NCBI GenBank assembly: GCA_905221605.1
Contig: CAJNDS010000913.1
Location: 62,501 to 126,500, forward strand
Length of the DNA stretch: 64,000 bases
Source of the DNA: Symbiodinium natans
Lineage: Eukaryota > Sar > Dinophyceae > Suessiales > Symbiodiniaceae
Direction of reading: 5' to 3'
The notes under the pieces are model-generated. The model saw nothing but the letters and a program-made list of their open reading frames with translations. It did not search any database and was not told the origin of the DNA. The translations under genes and the position numbers were made by a program. Below, in pieces: positions 54,384-64,000 of the stretch. The stretch's first letter is position 1; the number at the start of each line of letters is the position of its first letter.

Positions 54384-54819
54384 ACGATGCAATGCTCCAC
54401 CGAGCTTTGGTGCGCACGGCAGCCATCATTGATGGCACGGAGAAGGATTCCTATCTCGAAGAAGAAGAAGATGATGAAGAGCCACCCCCGAAGCACGAGG
54501 AGGGTGACGCAGTGAAGCACATAGTTTCCATCAGCATGTCGCCGTGTGGTTCGCCAGCAGCCACAAAAGAGACCACAGCTCAAGACAAAAGGGCAAGAGC
54601 AAAGAAAAACCCAAGGCCAAGGCCATGAACACTGAGCAAGCAACAGCCAAGGGAAAAACAAAAGCCAAGGCAACAACAGGTGCTGCAGACAAAGGACAAG
54701 GCACCGGCAAACGTGGAGGCAGGGCCACGGGGAACGGCAGCGGAAGAAAGGCCACATCTATGATCAGGCTTCCGAAGAGGCAGCAAGGGCCAGTGCCAGC
54801 AGTGCAGCAAAGCATGTAA
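54384..54819 (+). CDS. hypothetical charged protein segment
   Basis: An acidic frame (ELKPDDAMLHRALVRTAA with YLEEEEDDEEPPPK, about 54,366-54,520) is followed after a frame change by a Lys/Gly-rich frame (KGKSKEKPKAKAMNTEQA then KGQGTGKRGGRATGNG, about 54,590-54,750). Acidic-then-basic low-complexity tails are common in nucleic-acid-binding or retroelement gag-like proteins, but no domain supports either here. Could be two exons or a frameshifted remnant. Confidence 0.3.
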
Positions 54820-55800
54820 TGTAAAAGCATCGCCTGCATCATCCAGCTGGCGAAATCCGAGCGGCAAGGAGATCCGGCTGATGTAGTGCTGGAAGCCGCT
54901 AAGGTTTCGGGTTTCGGGGGCAGAATTAACTTTTCTGCAGGGGTGCCAACGAAGCCACGGGAGGATGTCCAGGCTGATCGCCTGAGTGTACTACCTGCGG
55001 CGCACTTTAACAAGCGTCATGATGTTTAGGATGCTGTGCAACACGACTTTGTTTAAATTGAGTGAAACGTCTAGATTGATCCCGCCCTTTGTGCCTGTCC
55101 TTTACATTGAAGATACAAAGACTTCAATCAACCGGGGGATTGCCGAGAGCGTGTTTGCCAAAGCAACGCGAAGGCATCCGGCTTGGAGACGCTTTGCAGC
55201 CTGGTCCCTGGCCTTTTTCCGCAGCAACACAAAGCGCGCACACGCGATATCGCCTGAGGACACGAAGATGCACTAGCTGCTGCGACACAAGGCCTTAGAG
55301 TTTCACTCGCGCGGGCCAACTGCAGGTAAGCATCTGAGTCAAGACAAGGGACTTTGTTGCAGGAGCCAAGCTGTTGCATGGCAGTCCGGCTGGCACGCTA
55401 CTGCAGGAGACAGGGCTTGGAATTCGCTTGTCCCGTCGATTTGAGAACCGGAGATCTGGCCTCGAAAGCCATTCTAGCCCAAGCCTTGCCAGCATCAGTC
55501 AGGATGCTGGGAGGCTGGAACGCCACGTAGATCACATGTAACAGAGACCCTCACTCTTTCACCACTCTGAGGAGTGGGAATACTGGGAACACTGTGCCAA
55601 AGTGAAGAGGCTGACTTGTTGCCACCTCGCCAAAGCCGGGTGCAGCTTTTCCGGTGTGGCACAGGTTGCATGTCCGGAGCAGCATCGGCTTTTTTGTGAT
55701 TTTGTGGAACTTGTTTGCATCTCCGCTTCCGCCTTTCAGCCTCTGAGCACGGTTTTCATTGACTATGTCAATTCTAACGAAACGAAGCTCGGTTTTTTAA
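54820..55800. other. no convincing gene
   Basis: A + frame at 54,986-55,276 (SRLIPPFVPVLYIEDTKTS with RRHPAWRRFAAWSLAFF) has coding-like composition but no family. Confidence 0.35.
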
Positions 55801-56316
55801 ATGAAGGGGGCCTCGATCTCGATAGATCCGCAAGTCATTGTTTCCAGACACTCGACGACTGATATGTGGGGCTTTGGCCAACAAACAAAATCGCAAGATT
55901 TCGTGATGCTGTTGTTGTCTCACGCTCTGAGCGTCGAAGCGTGTTCGGACGCAACAAGCCTGGGCCCGAGGATGTGCAACATGGCCAGCTTGCTGCGGGA
56001 CAAGAATGGACTACCGGCCCCAGCTACCTACTTACTGCCGCAGATGAGGCCACTGCCTAGGCTTAGCCGTGCGACACTTCATCGGATTGCCAAGTGGGCA
56101 TTTCCCAAAATAGGGGGTAGCCCTGTTATACCCCAAATACCGAGTACTCAAATCCCAGACATGGCTGCAATGGAGGAGTTTGCGAGTGCTGCCAGATGCC
56201 ATTGGCTGCACAGCTGCGCTGGGCCCATTGGTGAAGAGCCAACAGTGGCGTACCACTCTGAGCTTTCTGGAGGATTCCTTTTTGTGAATGCTACAGTCGG
56301 TGGAAGTTTGCTGTAA
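55801..56316 (+). CDS. hypothetical protein, 171 codons
   Basis: An ATG-started open frame without introns. It has no recognised domain, no clear signal peptide and mixed composition (for example RATLHRIAKWAFPKIGGSP). It may be chance, given the length of frames seen elsewhere in the window. Confidence 0.25.
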   Translation: MKGASISIDPQVIVSRHSTTDMWGFGQQTKSQDFVMLLLSHALSVEACSDATSLGPRMCNMASLLRDKNGLPAPATYLLPQMRPLPRLSRATLHRIAKWAFPKIGGSPVIPQIPSTQIPDMAAMEEFASAARCHWLHSCAGPIGEEPTVAYHSELSGGFLFVNATVGGSLL

Positions 56317-56754
56317 ACTATTGCCATGCATCTGTGGGTGGGACAGAGAAATGATGGGGATCAAAAAAACTCAAAAGAGGGACCAGAACAATGACACACA
56401 GATCAACAAAACATCCTATAGGCTTCGAATAGAATATGAGATGCCTTCCAAAGGGAAGACAGGAAGGAACGAGAAGGGAGCGAGGGAGGGAAGCAATGAG
56501 GGCCTAACCTTGCAGCGTCGTCTTGCTCGTGGGCTCCAACAAGATACTAGTGACAAGTTGCAGCCAGACTCATCCAGACTCCAAAGGTTGCAAAATTCAA
56601 CATTGCTGCCTGTGCACGGATGCATTTTTTCTTTGGCTTCAGACACTGTTAATACAGTACGGCATCTCTGCCTCTTGAGGCATACTAGTTTAGGAGCCTG
56701 CGCCTCGGCTATGACACAGCCAAACCATGAACTCAAGCCATAGCCAAGCCATGT
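56317..56754. other. no recognisable gene
   Basis: A 151-codon + frame (56,288-56,743) has no domain and an opposite-strand frame covers it; neither is supported. Confidence 0.4.
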
Positions 56755-57250
56755 CAAGCCACGTTTCTTTTTGTGCAAGGCTGAGCACGCTGGAGCATCC
56801 AAGAAAAGGCTCGGCAAATTAAGAAGGGCTGCGCTGACACTGTTGCAAGCAAACTCAAACCAACCAAGCGATGCTTTCAAACATTTCCCCATCTTCACAA
56901 GCAATAATACCTAGCTATCCAACCAAAGACTCAGCTTGTAAAAAGGCTGCTTTGAGAATCGAGAAGAGATGTATTCTATAACAAAGCCATCATATCAAGT
57001 TGAGGTCATCTAAAGGCCGAACACGTTGGCCTCAGCGTGGCAAAGTCAAAACACTTTCGCCATGCTTTCAAACATTTCTCATTCTGTTGACAAGCAGGTC
57101 CTTAGAATCCGTGGCAGAGTAGAAGGGCAAGCCACAGCCAAGCATTATGTTTTAACGCCGAGCACGTTTGCCTCAACCCTGGCAACAATGGCTGCGTTTA
57201 AACATTTCGCCTTCGCTACGCAAGCGAGACCTCAGAATCCCAGTTAAATG
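56755..57250 (+). repeat. three degenerate copies of a ~110-bp repeat
   Basis: Copies near 56,755-56,905, 57,012-57,125 and 57,155-57,245 share a GCCGARCACG-TT-GCCTCA block, then a CTGGCAA or GTGGCAA block, then TTTCAAACATTTC or TTTAAACATTTC, then CAAGCRRG and CCTYAGAATCC. Copy 1 is the most diverged. Confidence 0.6.
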
Positions 57251-58157
57251 GCCAGGTACAAGAGTGTACTTGCAGTGACCAAAAGCCAAGCCAGTGAGTT
57301 GGCAGAGACGCGATTGCGGCAGTGTCGAGAGAATGTGCTTATTTGATCCTGAACAAGACGCTCGCGTGAAAGCCGCTGCAGCAGTGGACAGAGCCGCTGG
57401 CAACCCACCCCCCCAACCCGCTCCCAGGGACCGCCTCACCCCCCCACTTAAATGTTGGAGAGCAGGCTGACCGCGAGCACATCACTCTGCAAGATAAAAA
57501 TTGGCACAGACGCCACGCGCTACCCATGGACTGAAACTTCAACGTTGAAATTGAGGGGGTGCGGGGGGGAGGCCCCTGCGTTGAAGACTCCGTTTTCTCT
57601 CCTATGGCCTAATTCAAGGCCCGTGGCCTAGTCTAGGCACGGATTTCGAACTTCCTTGGTCCCTGTTGTTTGATCCCTCGCCTGCTGTGGATTCGCTCAG
57701 AATGAAGTTCTCAAGTGAAAGGACATGTACAAGACCGAAATCCTGCCGGATGTACATTGCTGGAATGTCGCGGCAGTGGGAGGAACCCGAAGGAGGTGGC
57801 CGCTTGCTCTGTTCTCCGTAATACAGATGCAGCATTTAGAGCTGATGCCCGATGCAGTGACTCTGAGCTCTGCACCCTGGCTGAGCACAAGTTTCGCGGG
57901 GTGGCGCTATCCGGAAGGAATCAGTCGACAACCCTTCGGTAGTTGCTGAAACCTGCGGGGTGCCTTGCAAGCTCCTAGCAGAAGGTTTCAGGCTTCAAAG
58001 CGCAGAAGGTTGAAGTTGATGTCTTTTTCAAGCATGTCTGCAAGAGCATGATGCAAGATGCCACACGCATCCATGTGCACCAGAGGGCATAAGAGAATGT
58101 TGGGGGACGGTGGCAGCGGAACTCAAAGGTTAACAAGGAAGGTGAGCATGTGCCCGC
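57251..58157. other. no recognisable gene
   Basis: Short frames only; a C-rich patch at about 57,407-57,446 and a G-rich patch at 57,556-57,571. Confidence 0.45.
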
Positions 58158-58246
58158 ATATGGGGGTTTCCGAACTAGTTGTGCCCTTTTTGGGTGTCCC
58201 TCTAAGGGGATTCTATTCTACTTTGGGGGATAAAAGGGGTGCCCCC

Positions 58247-58298
<52 letters not shown>

Positions 58299-58311
58299 GA
58301 GAAATGCCCAT
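58158..58311. mobile_element. MITE-like element, copy 2 with internal (ATT)17
   Basis: Starts ATATGGGGGTTTCCGAA exactly as the 44,611 copy and ends ATGCCCAT, with the same internal plan (GCCC-TTTT-GGG-TGTCCCT, then TTCTA, then TTTGGGGG-TA). A perfect (ATT)17 run (58,248-58,298) has grown near its 3' end. No target-site duplication is visible, so it is probably older. Confidence 0.6.
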
Positions 58312-59183
58312 ATCATTTGGCAGAGGCCATGAGCTCGATGTCTGGTGCAGCGTGGGACCGGGCTCTTGGGCTGCTCCAGCACGGCTCAGAGCGCGGTGTG
58401 CAGGGAGATGGCATTAGCTGCTTTGATTCATGCTTGATAAGTTTGATGGCTTCTGTCGAGTTATGCTGTGGGTTGTGTTTGGACTGTTCCCCTTTGGTTC
58501 TCAGTAGGGAATGCGGAAGTAGGTACCCTATGTAGTTCTTAATGCGTTGAAGGGTATATAGGGGTAAGAACATGTAAGAACCGGCAAGTATTGTTTGAAG
58601 CTTCGGTTTAAGCATGGCCGTATACGCTCTGCAAAATCGCACGATGCTGCACCCCTGCAGGCTACAACGTGGCAATCGGCAGCTGCGCCAGAGCCGGGGG
58701 ATCCTGTTGGATCCCTGCGATGTGCCCTGCTCTTCTGATTATCAGGGTCTAGGGTTTGGGGTTCAGGGTTGTGGCAAAAAAGGGTTTTGGGTTAAGGATT
58801 AATTGCTGCCCGCTTTCACTGTTGAAAGGCTATGATTTCAAGCACTGGCCTCGATCCTGGTGTTTTATAGGTGTTGGAACCCCAATACACCAACCCCCAC
58901 GAGAAATGGACAGTTTAGAGGCACCCGCCCACATCCAAAATCCTCCAATTGGTACTGGCCCTGACTTGACGAACCTCGGTGTGGTCTTGTTTGCATCGCT
59001 GCAGTAGGAATTCTGGGAGATCGAGTCACAAAGAGCCAGCATGCCCCAAGAGACATTTCTGGAGTGTGGGAGAGCAAGTTGTTGGGGTATCGAAAGCACC
59101 CTCAGCTTGGATAGGCAGAGTCTTGGGCTCATTCGAAGCTTTCTACAGTTTGATCCGTTGAAGCTCTCATCAGGCATCTCCTC
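58312..59183. other. no recognisable gene
   Basis: Telomere-like words (GGTCTAGGGTTTGGGGTTCAGGG-type, about 58,745-58,798) occur. Short frames only; probable upstream region of the PPR gene. Confidence 0.45.
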
Positions 59184-60830
59184 ATGACCATGTCCGGCTC
59201 TACCACTGGGCCAGATACCACCAGCATTCGAAGCCTCCTGTACGTCCTTGAGCATGCAGAAGCTTGGCGACAGACACTCGCTCTTCTTCACCAGCTGGGG
59301 TGCTTTCGAGTGGCACCTGGCAAGATCCTCGCCTTCAGATACGAACCAGCAGGGGGTTAGGGTAGCAGTTGCAGGACGGCTCCGCATCACCAGGCGAGCC
59401 ACTGCAGCAAGTCCCTCGCGTAAACGGGTTTAGATCCGGGCCGCGGATGCCGACTGCCTGCAGCAAACTGAGGCTGCACCGCACTTTCGAAGTCGCAGCA
59501 TTTCGGCAAGCTGACGCCTGGCAAGCCGTTCTAGATGGCTTGCTGGCCATGATGGCTAGGGGGATGGATCCAAACACCGCGTGCTACCACCATGTGCCTC
59601 TGGAACAAAAGCTAGCTTCTGCAGGCAGAATCATTTCTGTCCAGACCTTCTGCTATCTTGTGTTTCAGGCAACAGCTTGCCACGAACGCTGGGAGTTCGG
59701 CATCGCACTTCTGAGTTTTTCGGCTGGCTTGCAGAACAATTTGCCTTTGATCACCTCCATTCTTCGCGTCCAAGCTGCGAAGGCATGGCAGCGTGCCCTG
59801 AATGTGCTAGGCCTGCAGGGCCAAAAGTGAGGGTCGGCAGGAAGGGCTTTACAGTCTCGGAGCATGCTGAACTGAGACTTCTGCAGGCTCGATTCGGCAA
59901 GCAGGTGTGATCCTGGATTCCTTCGTGGTGAGCTCTTTTGGCGCCAGCCACTGGCAAAGCACACTCAGGCCCGAGATAAGAGTGTGAGATGAGAGTGCAA
60001 GGGGGTTCTTTGGGGGGCTTTGCCTTAAAAACTGAATGAAGAATGTCGCTTCCCGCACTCCTTCCCACAGGTGTTTATCTTTAGTGCAACTGGTCAATGT
60101 GAAGCCCGACCTGGTCGCCCACAATGTGGTCTGGATCTCGGTCGGATGTGCCGTTACCGTTGGCATCTGCGATAGTAAGTGCCCGTCCGTGATGGCTGTG
60201 GCACCGAGTTGCGGTTGTGCTGCCAAGGTTGCCTCAGGCATTGCCAAAGAAAGTGCCTGGCAACGCGTGGCAGATTTCTGGTGCCAAGCACGAGCGGGTT
60301 CCGTGCGGCCCGATGCTGTCAGCATGAATATCCGCCTCGGCTCTGGACCGTGGAACGGGGCTTTGACTTTGTTGAGATGTGCAGCTACCATCTCGCAATT
60401 CAACACCGCTCTCAGTGCATGCGAGAAGCAGGGCAAGTGGATATGCTCTCTGCAAATGTTTAGTCGCATGCTTGCTCGCGGATTGCAGCCCAACGCTGTT
60501 ACTCTTGGTGGCCTTTTGTCTGCAGACGCCGAACAGTCATGGCCAGCAGCCCTGGGGAGGCTGCACGCGACGAGCTTCTGGTTTCGCATCAACCCTGGCG
60601 CAGCCCACTATGGCGCCGTGATGACTGCAGCTGCACGCGGTGAGGTATGGGAGGCAACCGTGCGGCTATACGCAGGCATTGTCAAGACGCAGGTCCCCTT
60701 GTCGGACATCTGCGTCGATCTCGTCATCAAGGCATGTGAGAATGCTGGACGGAAGGATCTAGGACTCATAGCACTCTGGCAGTCGGAGGACATGCCAAGG
60801 GGTCTAGAAGAACGGCAATGCAGGCAGTAA
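59184..60830 (+). CDS. pentatricopeptide-repeat (PPR) protein
   Basis: A helical-repeat RNA-binding protein, most likely acting on organellar transcripts. A plausible start ATG at 59,184 gives TMSGSTTGPDTTSIRSLLYV followed by LEHAEAWRQTLALLHQLG. After an intron, DAWQAVLDGLLAMMARGMDP (about 59,510-59,575) is a second repeat. Further repeats are clear in 60,036-60,830: QFNTALSACEKQGKW with SLQMFSRMLARGLQPNAVTL, WPAALGRL, GAVMTAAARGEVWEATVRLY and DLVIKACENAGRKDLG. The W-x-x-AL-LL and ACE-x-x-W pattern is typical of the dinoflagellate PPR expansion. Exon junctions were not resolved. It sits directly upstream of a pseudouridine synthase gene in the same orientation, and the two could even be one transcription unit. 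Confidence 0.75.
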
Positions 60831-60946
60831 TCAGCAATTAATCACATTGCCTGAGAAGCTGGACCGTTGTATGTGGGAGAGGATGGCAGGGTGCCTATGA
60901 CTTCGTCGGCCTCGTTCTGCCTGACCAGCCCTTAGCAAGTCTGAAT

Positions 60947-63884
60947 GTGCAGCACCCCAACCTCCGAAACAAGCAGATCGTGCAACGTGAACCACACTCC
61001 ACACACCAGGAAATAGGGCAGCAGTCTTCGGGCAATCACATTCAGCAAGACCTTCTCATGTATCATATGCTGAGGGCTTTGGCCCGACTCTCCGTGCGCG
61101 AACCTGCAGTCCTGCACGCTGCCTTTGACAACGTGTGGGCGGAGCTTGACCAGTACGATGCGAAGGCCCGTGTGGGTGGGAGTGGTGTCAAGCAAGTATC
61201 TGCAACTCATCTGGAAATGTTTGGGTTTCGGTTTATGTTTATATGACTTGGTGTCAAGCCGCTCGTTAGCAGACCAAGCTGCTCAACGCAAGCAGGGCCA
61301 TGCTGTTGCACAGAAGTAGAAATCTCCCCACAATCAGAGCACCTCAAGAGTTGATCAGGATGCGTCAACAGTGTGGTGGGCCTTGGCCACACTGGGAACC
61401 TGGAGTGCTGCGGGCGTGCAGGCTCTCTGTGCCAAGCCGCTCGACAGGAAAAGCAGCAGGCATACCTCAGCTCCGCATGACAATCACAGTACGCATAGGC
61501 GAGTTGTCAACAAAAACCGCCGGCTGTAAAGGCATTTGTGTGCTTGAACAGCACGACTAACAGCAAAAGCAACACATCGGTAAGCCTGGAAGTCTGTGTA
61601 TGGTTCTCGAGAGCAGAGCCCAAACAATGGCCCGTTAATCTCCAGAATGGTGAGGCATGTTGAGGAAAGTTTGAGGGGTGTTTTCTGGCATTCACATATT
61701 CGAACCTGAAGGGATTTCCTGAGGATGTACAGTGTGCACGCTTTTCATGGCCTCCAAACAGGTTGCTGGCCAGTGAGCTGACATCTCTATCACTGGAGAA
61801 CTTGTCTGTGATTGCTTGGGCCTCTGCGGCCGTGAATCCAGACTTTGCCACATCTGTTGCTACCCTGTTGTGGATACAGAAGGCAGCTAGAGCTTGCTGG
61901 TGGCGCGAGCAGAATCTTCCTGGGTGTAGGGAAGAATCTGCCCAGCACATGCTGACCATCACTTGGGCTTGCAGCTTCGCCAAGTGTCTCACCACTCACT
62001 TCTTCGGCTTTGTAAGCCAGCACATGCTGACAATCGGCCGCAATCTGGATGCAGAGTTTCGCCTGGGTGTGGCAGCTTCCAGTGCCAACGAGACTCTGCC
62101 ATCGGATGCAGCTGTGCCGGAGGACATCCTACAAAGTGCATCAGAGCGCAGTGAGCGGACTGGGTGTATGCCAATATAGTGATGGAAGTTTTCAAATCAC
62201 TGCGGGTTGCTTGTTGCTAGAAAGCCTCCTGGCATGCTCCGGCCAGGACCCTGGAGTCGAATTGGACTTGTCTGACAGGCTTGTACTGTACAAGCCCCCG
62301 GGCTGGGAGGTGCACGATGGTTTCTTGCCCAATCAGCCCCTTGCCTGTACACATCGCATGGCTGATAGTTTTTTTCCTCCAATTGTCGGTTCACTTCCGA
62401 TGTCGTGCGCGCGCTCAGGCTGCGCTGCTTCTTGCAGAAGCGAAGTCCCACGCCGCTGGCACACGCCCCTTGGTCATGGAAATGAAGGCGAGAGCGAACA
62501 CTTTTCTGAGAAGCCGCCCTGCATCTCAGCCTAGGATCCAAGCCACAGTTTTGGCTTCCTCCACCGCCTGGATGTGCCCAGTTCTGGCTTGGTTTTAGCA
62601 GCCAAGACATACGAGGCGCAGAGAGTGCAAACATGTGCAAACCATGCACGCGAGATCACACCAGCGCAGCGGGTCAGCGGCGGTGCTTCGTCTTTTTCCA
62701 CGGTTTAGGGAGCCTGTGCCACACCTGCGGCTTGTTGTTTAACATTCTCGCGCAGTACTGTTCAATATGAGTTCACCTCGGAGAGGCAAGCGCCCGCTAC
62801 AAGTGGATGAGTGTGGGCAAAGAAAGCGTTTGTCGTCAAAACCCAACCTACATGCATCACTGAAGGTGAGGCCTTTGTCCTTGGGGAGAGCATTGGAGGA
62901 TATTGGAGGGTATGGGCGCTCAAAACACAAGTTGGGATTGAAAGCGCTGGGGCCCTGGGACGGACAAGCAAAAGACCTTTGGAGTTTGTGGCTTTGACTT
63001 CGTGATCCGTCTCGTGTCCCTCTCTTTCTGCCACCTTGCTTCCTGCCCCTCCACTTTCAGCCTGGTGCATCAGCATTCTTGCGCATTGGAGATGCGCATA
63101 GTAGCGCCTTCCCCCTAGAAGGAAGCAAAAAGGAAAAAGGAAGAAGGAAGCAGAAGCTTGACATTCAGCATGGCAGTGCCGGGAGGCTTTCTACGATCTG
63201 CAAGGGCAGCTTGCGGCCGGACGCGTCACGCGCAAGTACTTGGCGCTGGTCCACGGCTGGATGCGCGGCAGGGAGGTTTCGGCCGCTGTGTCATGGGGCG
63301 GTGGCCATCCGACACGATCAGGCAAGGCATGGCAAAGCATACTACCTGCGTCAAGTTTGCAGCTGCATTTTCACGACAGTATGACGCATAGTTGTTTGGG
63401 GCAGGGCCATGCGTTGACGCAGGTGGCAGTGGCAAAGCGAGCAAGACGTTGTTTCACGTCCTTGCTCGCAGTGCTGTTGCCGCACATGCTGTGAGCCTGC
63501 TTTCCGTGCGCATCTTTACAGGCCCTCCGCTCATGCAGGGTTGCCGCGGGTTGCCCTTTCACGGCATCTAATGACTCTAATGCTCATGACTGATTGGAAG
63601 GTCGGCGGCACCAGATTCGCAGCCACCTTTCCCACATTGGTCACCCGTTGGCTCGAGATGAAACCTATTCATCGCTGGCTACTCTGACGGCAGACCTGCG
63701 GCTCAGTGCGCGAACGTGCCTCCACCGCTTCAGCTTGTCTTTCAAGGGTATCACTGGCCAAGACCACGAAGTGGCGGCGCAGTGCCCAGATGACTTGCTT
63801 AGTTTTTTGTTGGGGATTTTTGAGGAGCACGACTTTCCTTCTGAGCTACGGACATTTTTTGATGTGCAGGCAACTAGAACCTAG
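60947..63884 (+). CDS. FASTK-like helical repeats fused to RluA-type pseudouridine synthase
   Basis: The N-terminal part shows helical repeats of the type seen in FASTK/OPR-like organelle proteins: LLMYHMLRALARLSVREPAV (about 61,050) and LASELTSLSLENLSVIAWAS with a further HMLTITWACSFAK (about 61,763-61,990). The C-terminal part is an RluA-family synthase that converts uridine to pseudouridine in RNA. It has LVLYKPPGWEV (about 62,282-62,314), FGFLHRLDVPSSGLVLAAK with the catalytic Asp codon at 62,571-62,573, AFYDLQGQLAAGRVTRKYLA (about 63,186-63,247), then GRRHQIRSHLSHIGHPLARD (about 63,600-63,660) and a stop at 63,882-63,884. The intron 62616-63185 (GC donor, AG|G acceptor) joins KTYE to AFYDLQ in frame. 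Other junctions are not fixed. Dinoflagellates have many such repeat-RluA proteins (recalled, not searched). The start is uncertain, and splitting into two genes is possible. Confidence 0.8.
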
Positions 63885-64000
63885 ACAGAGATCTAGAAGT
63901 TTATCGCAGTGGGACATGGTGGGACTGCTGAGACAAAAGGCATATGTACATAGTTACATGTGGTTCATGTTTCAGCGCATGCAATCTGTACATTGCCTCC
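63885..64000. other. 3' flank, nothing recognised
   Basis: Short downstream stretch of the synthase gene to the window end. Confidence 0.5.

Noticed and set aside
58239-58300. Poly-Ile or poly-Tyr coding segment
   Set aside because: Translation of the (ATT)17 microsatellite inside the MITE-like element.
1-64000. CRISPR array, rRNA genes, bacterial operons
   Set aside because: No direct-repeat/spacer pattern, no rRNA-like stretch and clear spliceosomal introns throughout.

Overview
The window looks like nuclear DNA of a dinoflagellate, most likely from the Suessiales/Symbiodiniaceae side, although the genus cannot be fixed from sequence alone. Three things point there. (1) A tandem relict of the dinoflagellate trans-spliced leader lies at 5489-5529. 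(2) Introns use GT, GC and even GA donors, and every acceptor I could fix by reading frame is AG|G. (3) The repertoire fits: GC-rich retroelement copies, PPR proteins, an organelle-type pseudouridine synthase with helical repeats, a single-domain voltage-gated channel with EF-hands, and TTTAGGG telomere-type repeats. Every recognisable host gene is on the + strand, as in unidirectional dinoflagellate gene clusters.

Layout. 0-3.2 kb: weak hypothetical coding. 3.2-14.6 kb: a retroelement graveyard. It holds three decayed + strand copies (about 3.9-5.5, 6.5-7.4 and 9.9-12.3 kb) of one GC-rich reverse-transcriptase family, a second LINE-like element spliced onto the third copy at about 12,319, an inverted tail fragment at 14.2-14.6 kb, the spliced-leader relict, and a ~2 kb near-perfect inverted repeat (7574-9636). 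15.2-17.6 kb: a mitochondrial pyruvate/branched-chain dehydrogenase kinase gene. 18.3-18.7 kb: minisatellites. 20.8-22.4 kb: an FkbM-like methyltransferase. 22.4-23.1 kb: a polypurine microsatellite field. 24.8-25.5 kb: an intact intronless secreted Cys-rich protein with an internal duplication. 27.4-30.3 kb: a putative terminal-inverted-repeat element carrying AT-rich degenerate repeats and a striking palindromic array.

30.3-38.7 kb is mostly featureless. 38.7-41.3 kb: a peptidase family C69 dipeptidase whose exon structure I could resolve almost completely. 41.5-42.7 kb: telomere-like and very long poly-G repeats. 44.6 kb (and 58.2 kb): two copies of a small CATATGGG-ended MITE-like element. 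45.5-47.6 kb: an ABCG half-transporter. 48.8-52.5 kb: a voltage-gated cation channel whose S4 voltage sensor is interrupted by an intron that is more than half telomeric repeat. 59.2-60.8 kb: a PPR protein. 60.9-63.9 kb: a FASTK-like helical-repeat plus RluA-type pseudouridine synthase gene.

The host genes do not form an obvious pathway. Three of them (dehydrogenase kinase, PPR, helical-repeat/RluA) probably act in organelles, two are membrane transport proteins, and two enter the secretory route. The most unusual non-genic structures are the 27.4-30.3 kb element, the 2 kb inverted repeat, the tandem spliced-leader relict and the telomeric intron. All homology calls are from motif recognition by eye; no search was run.
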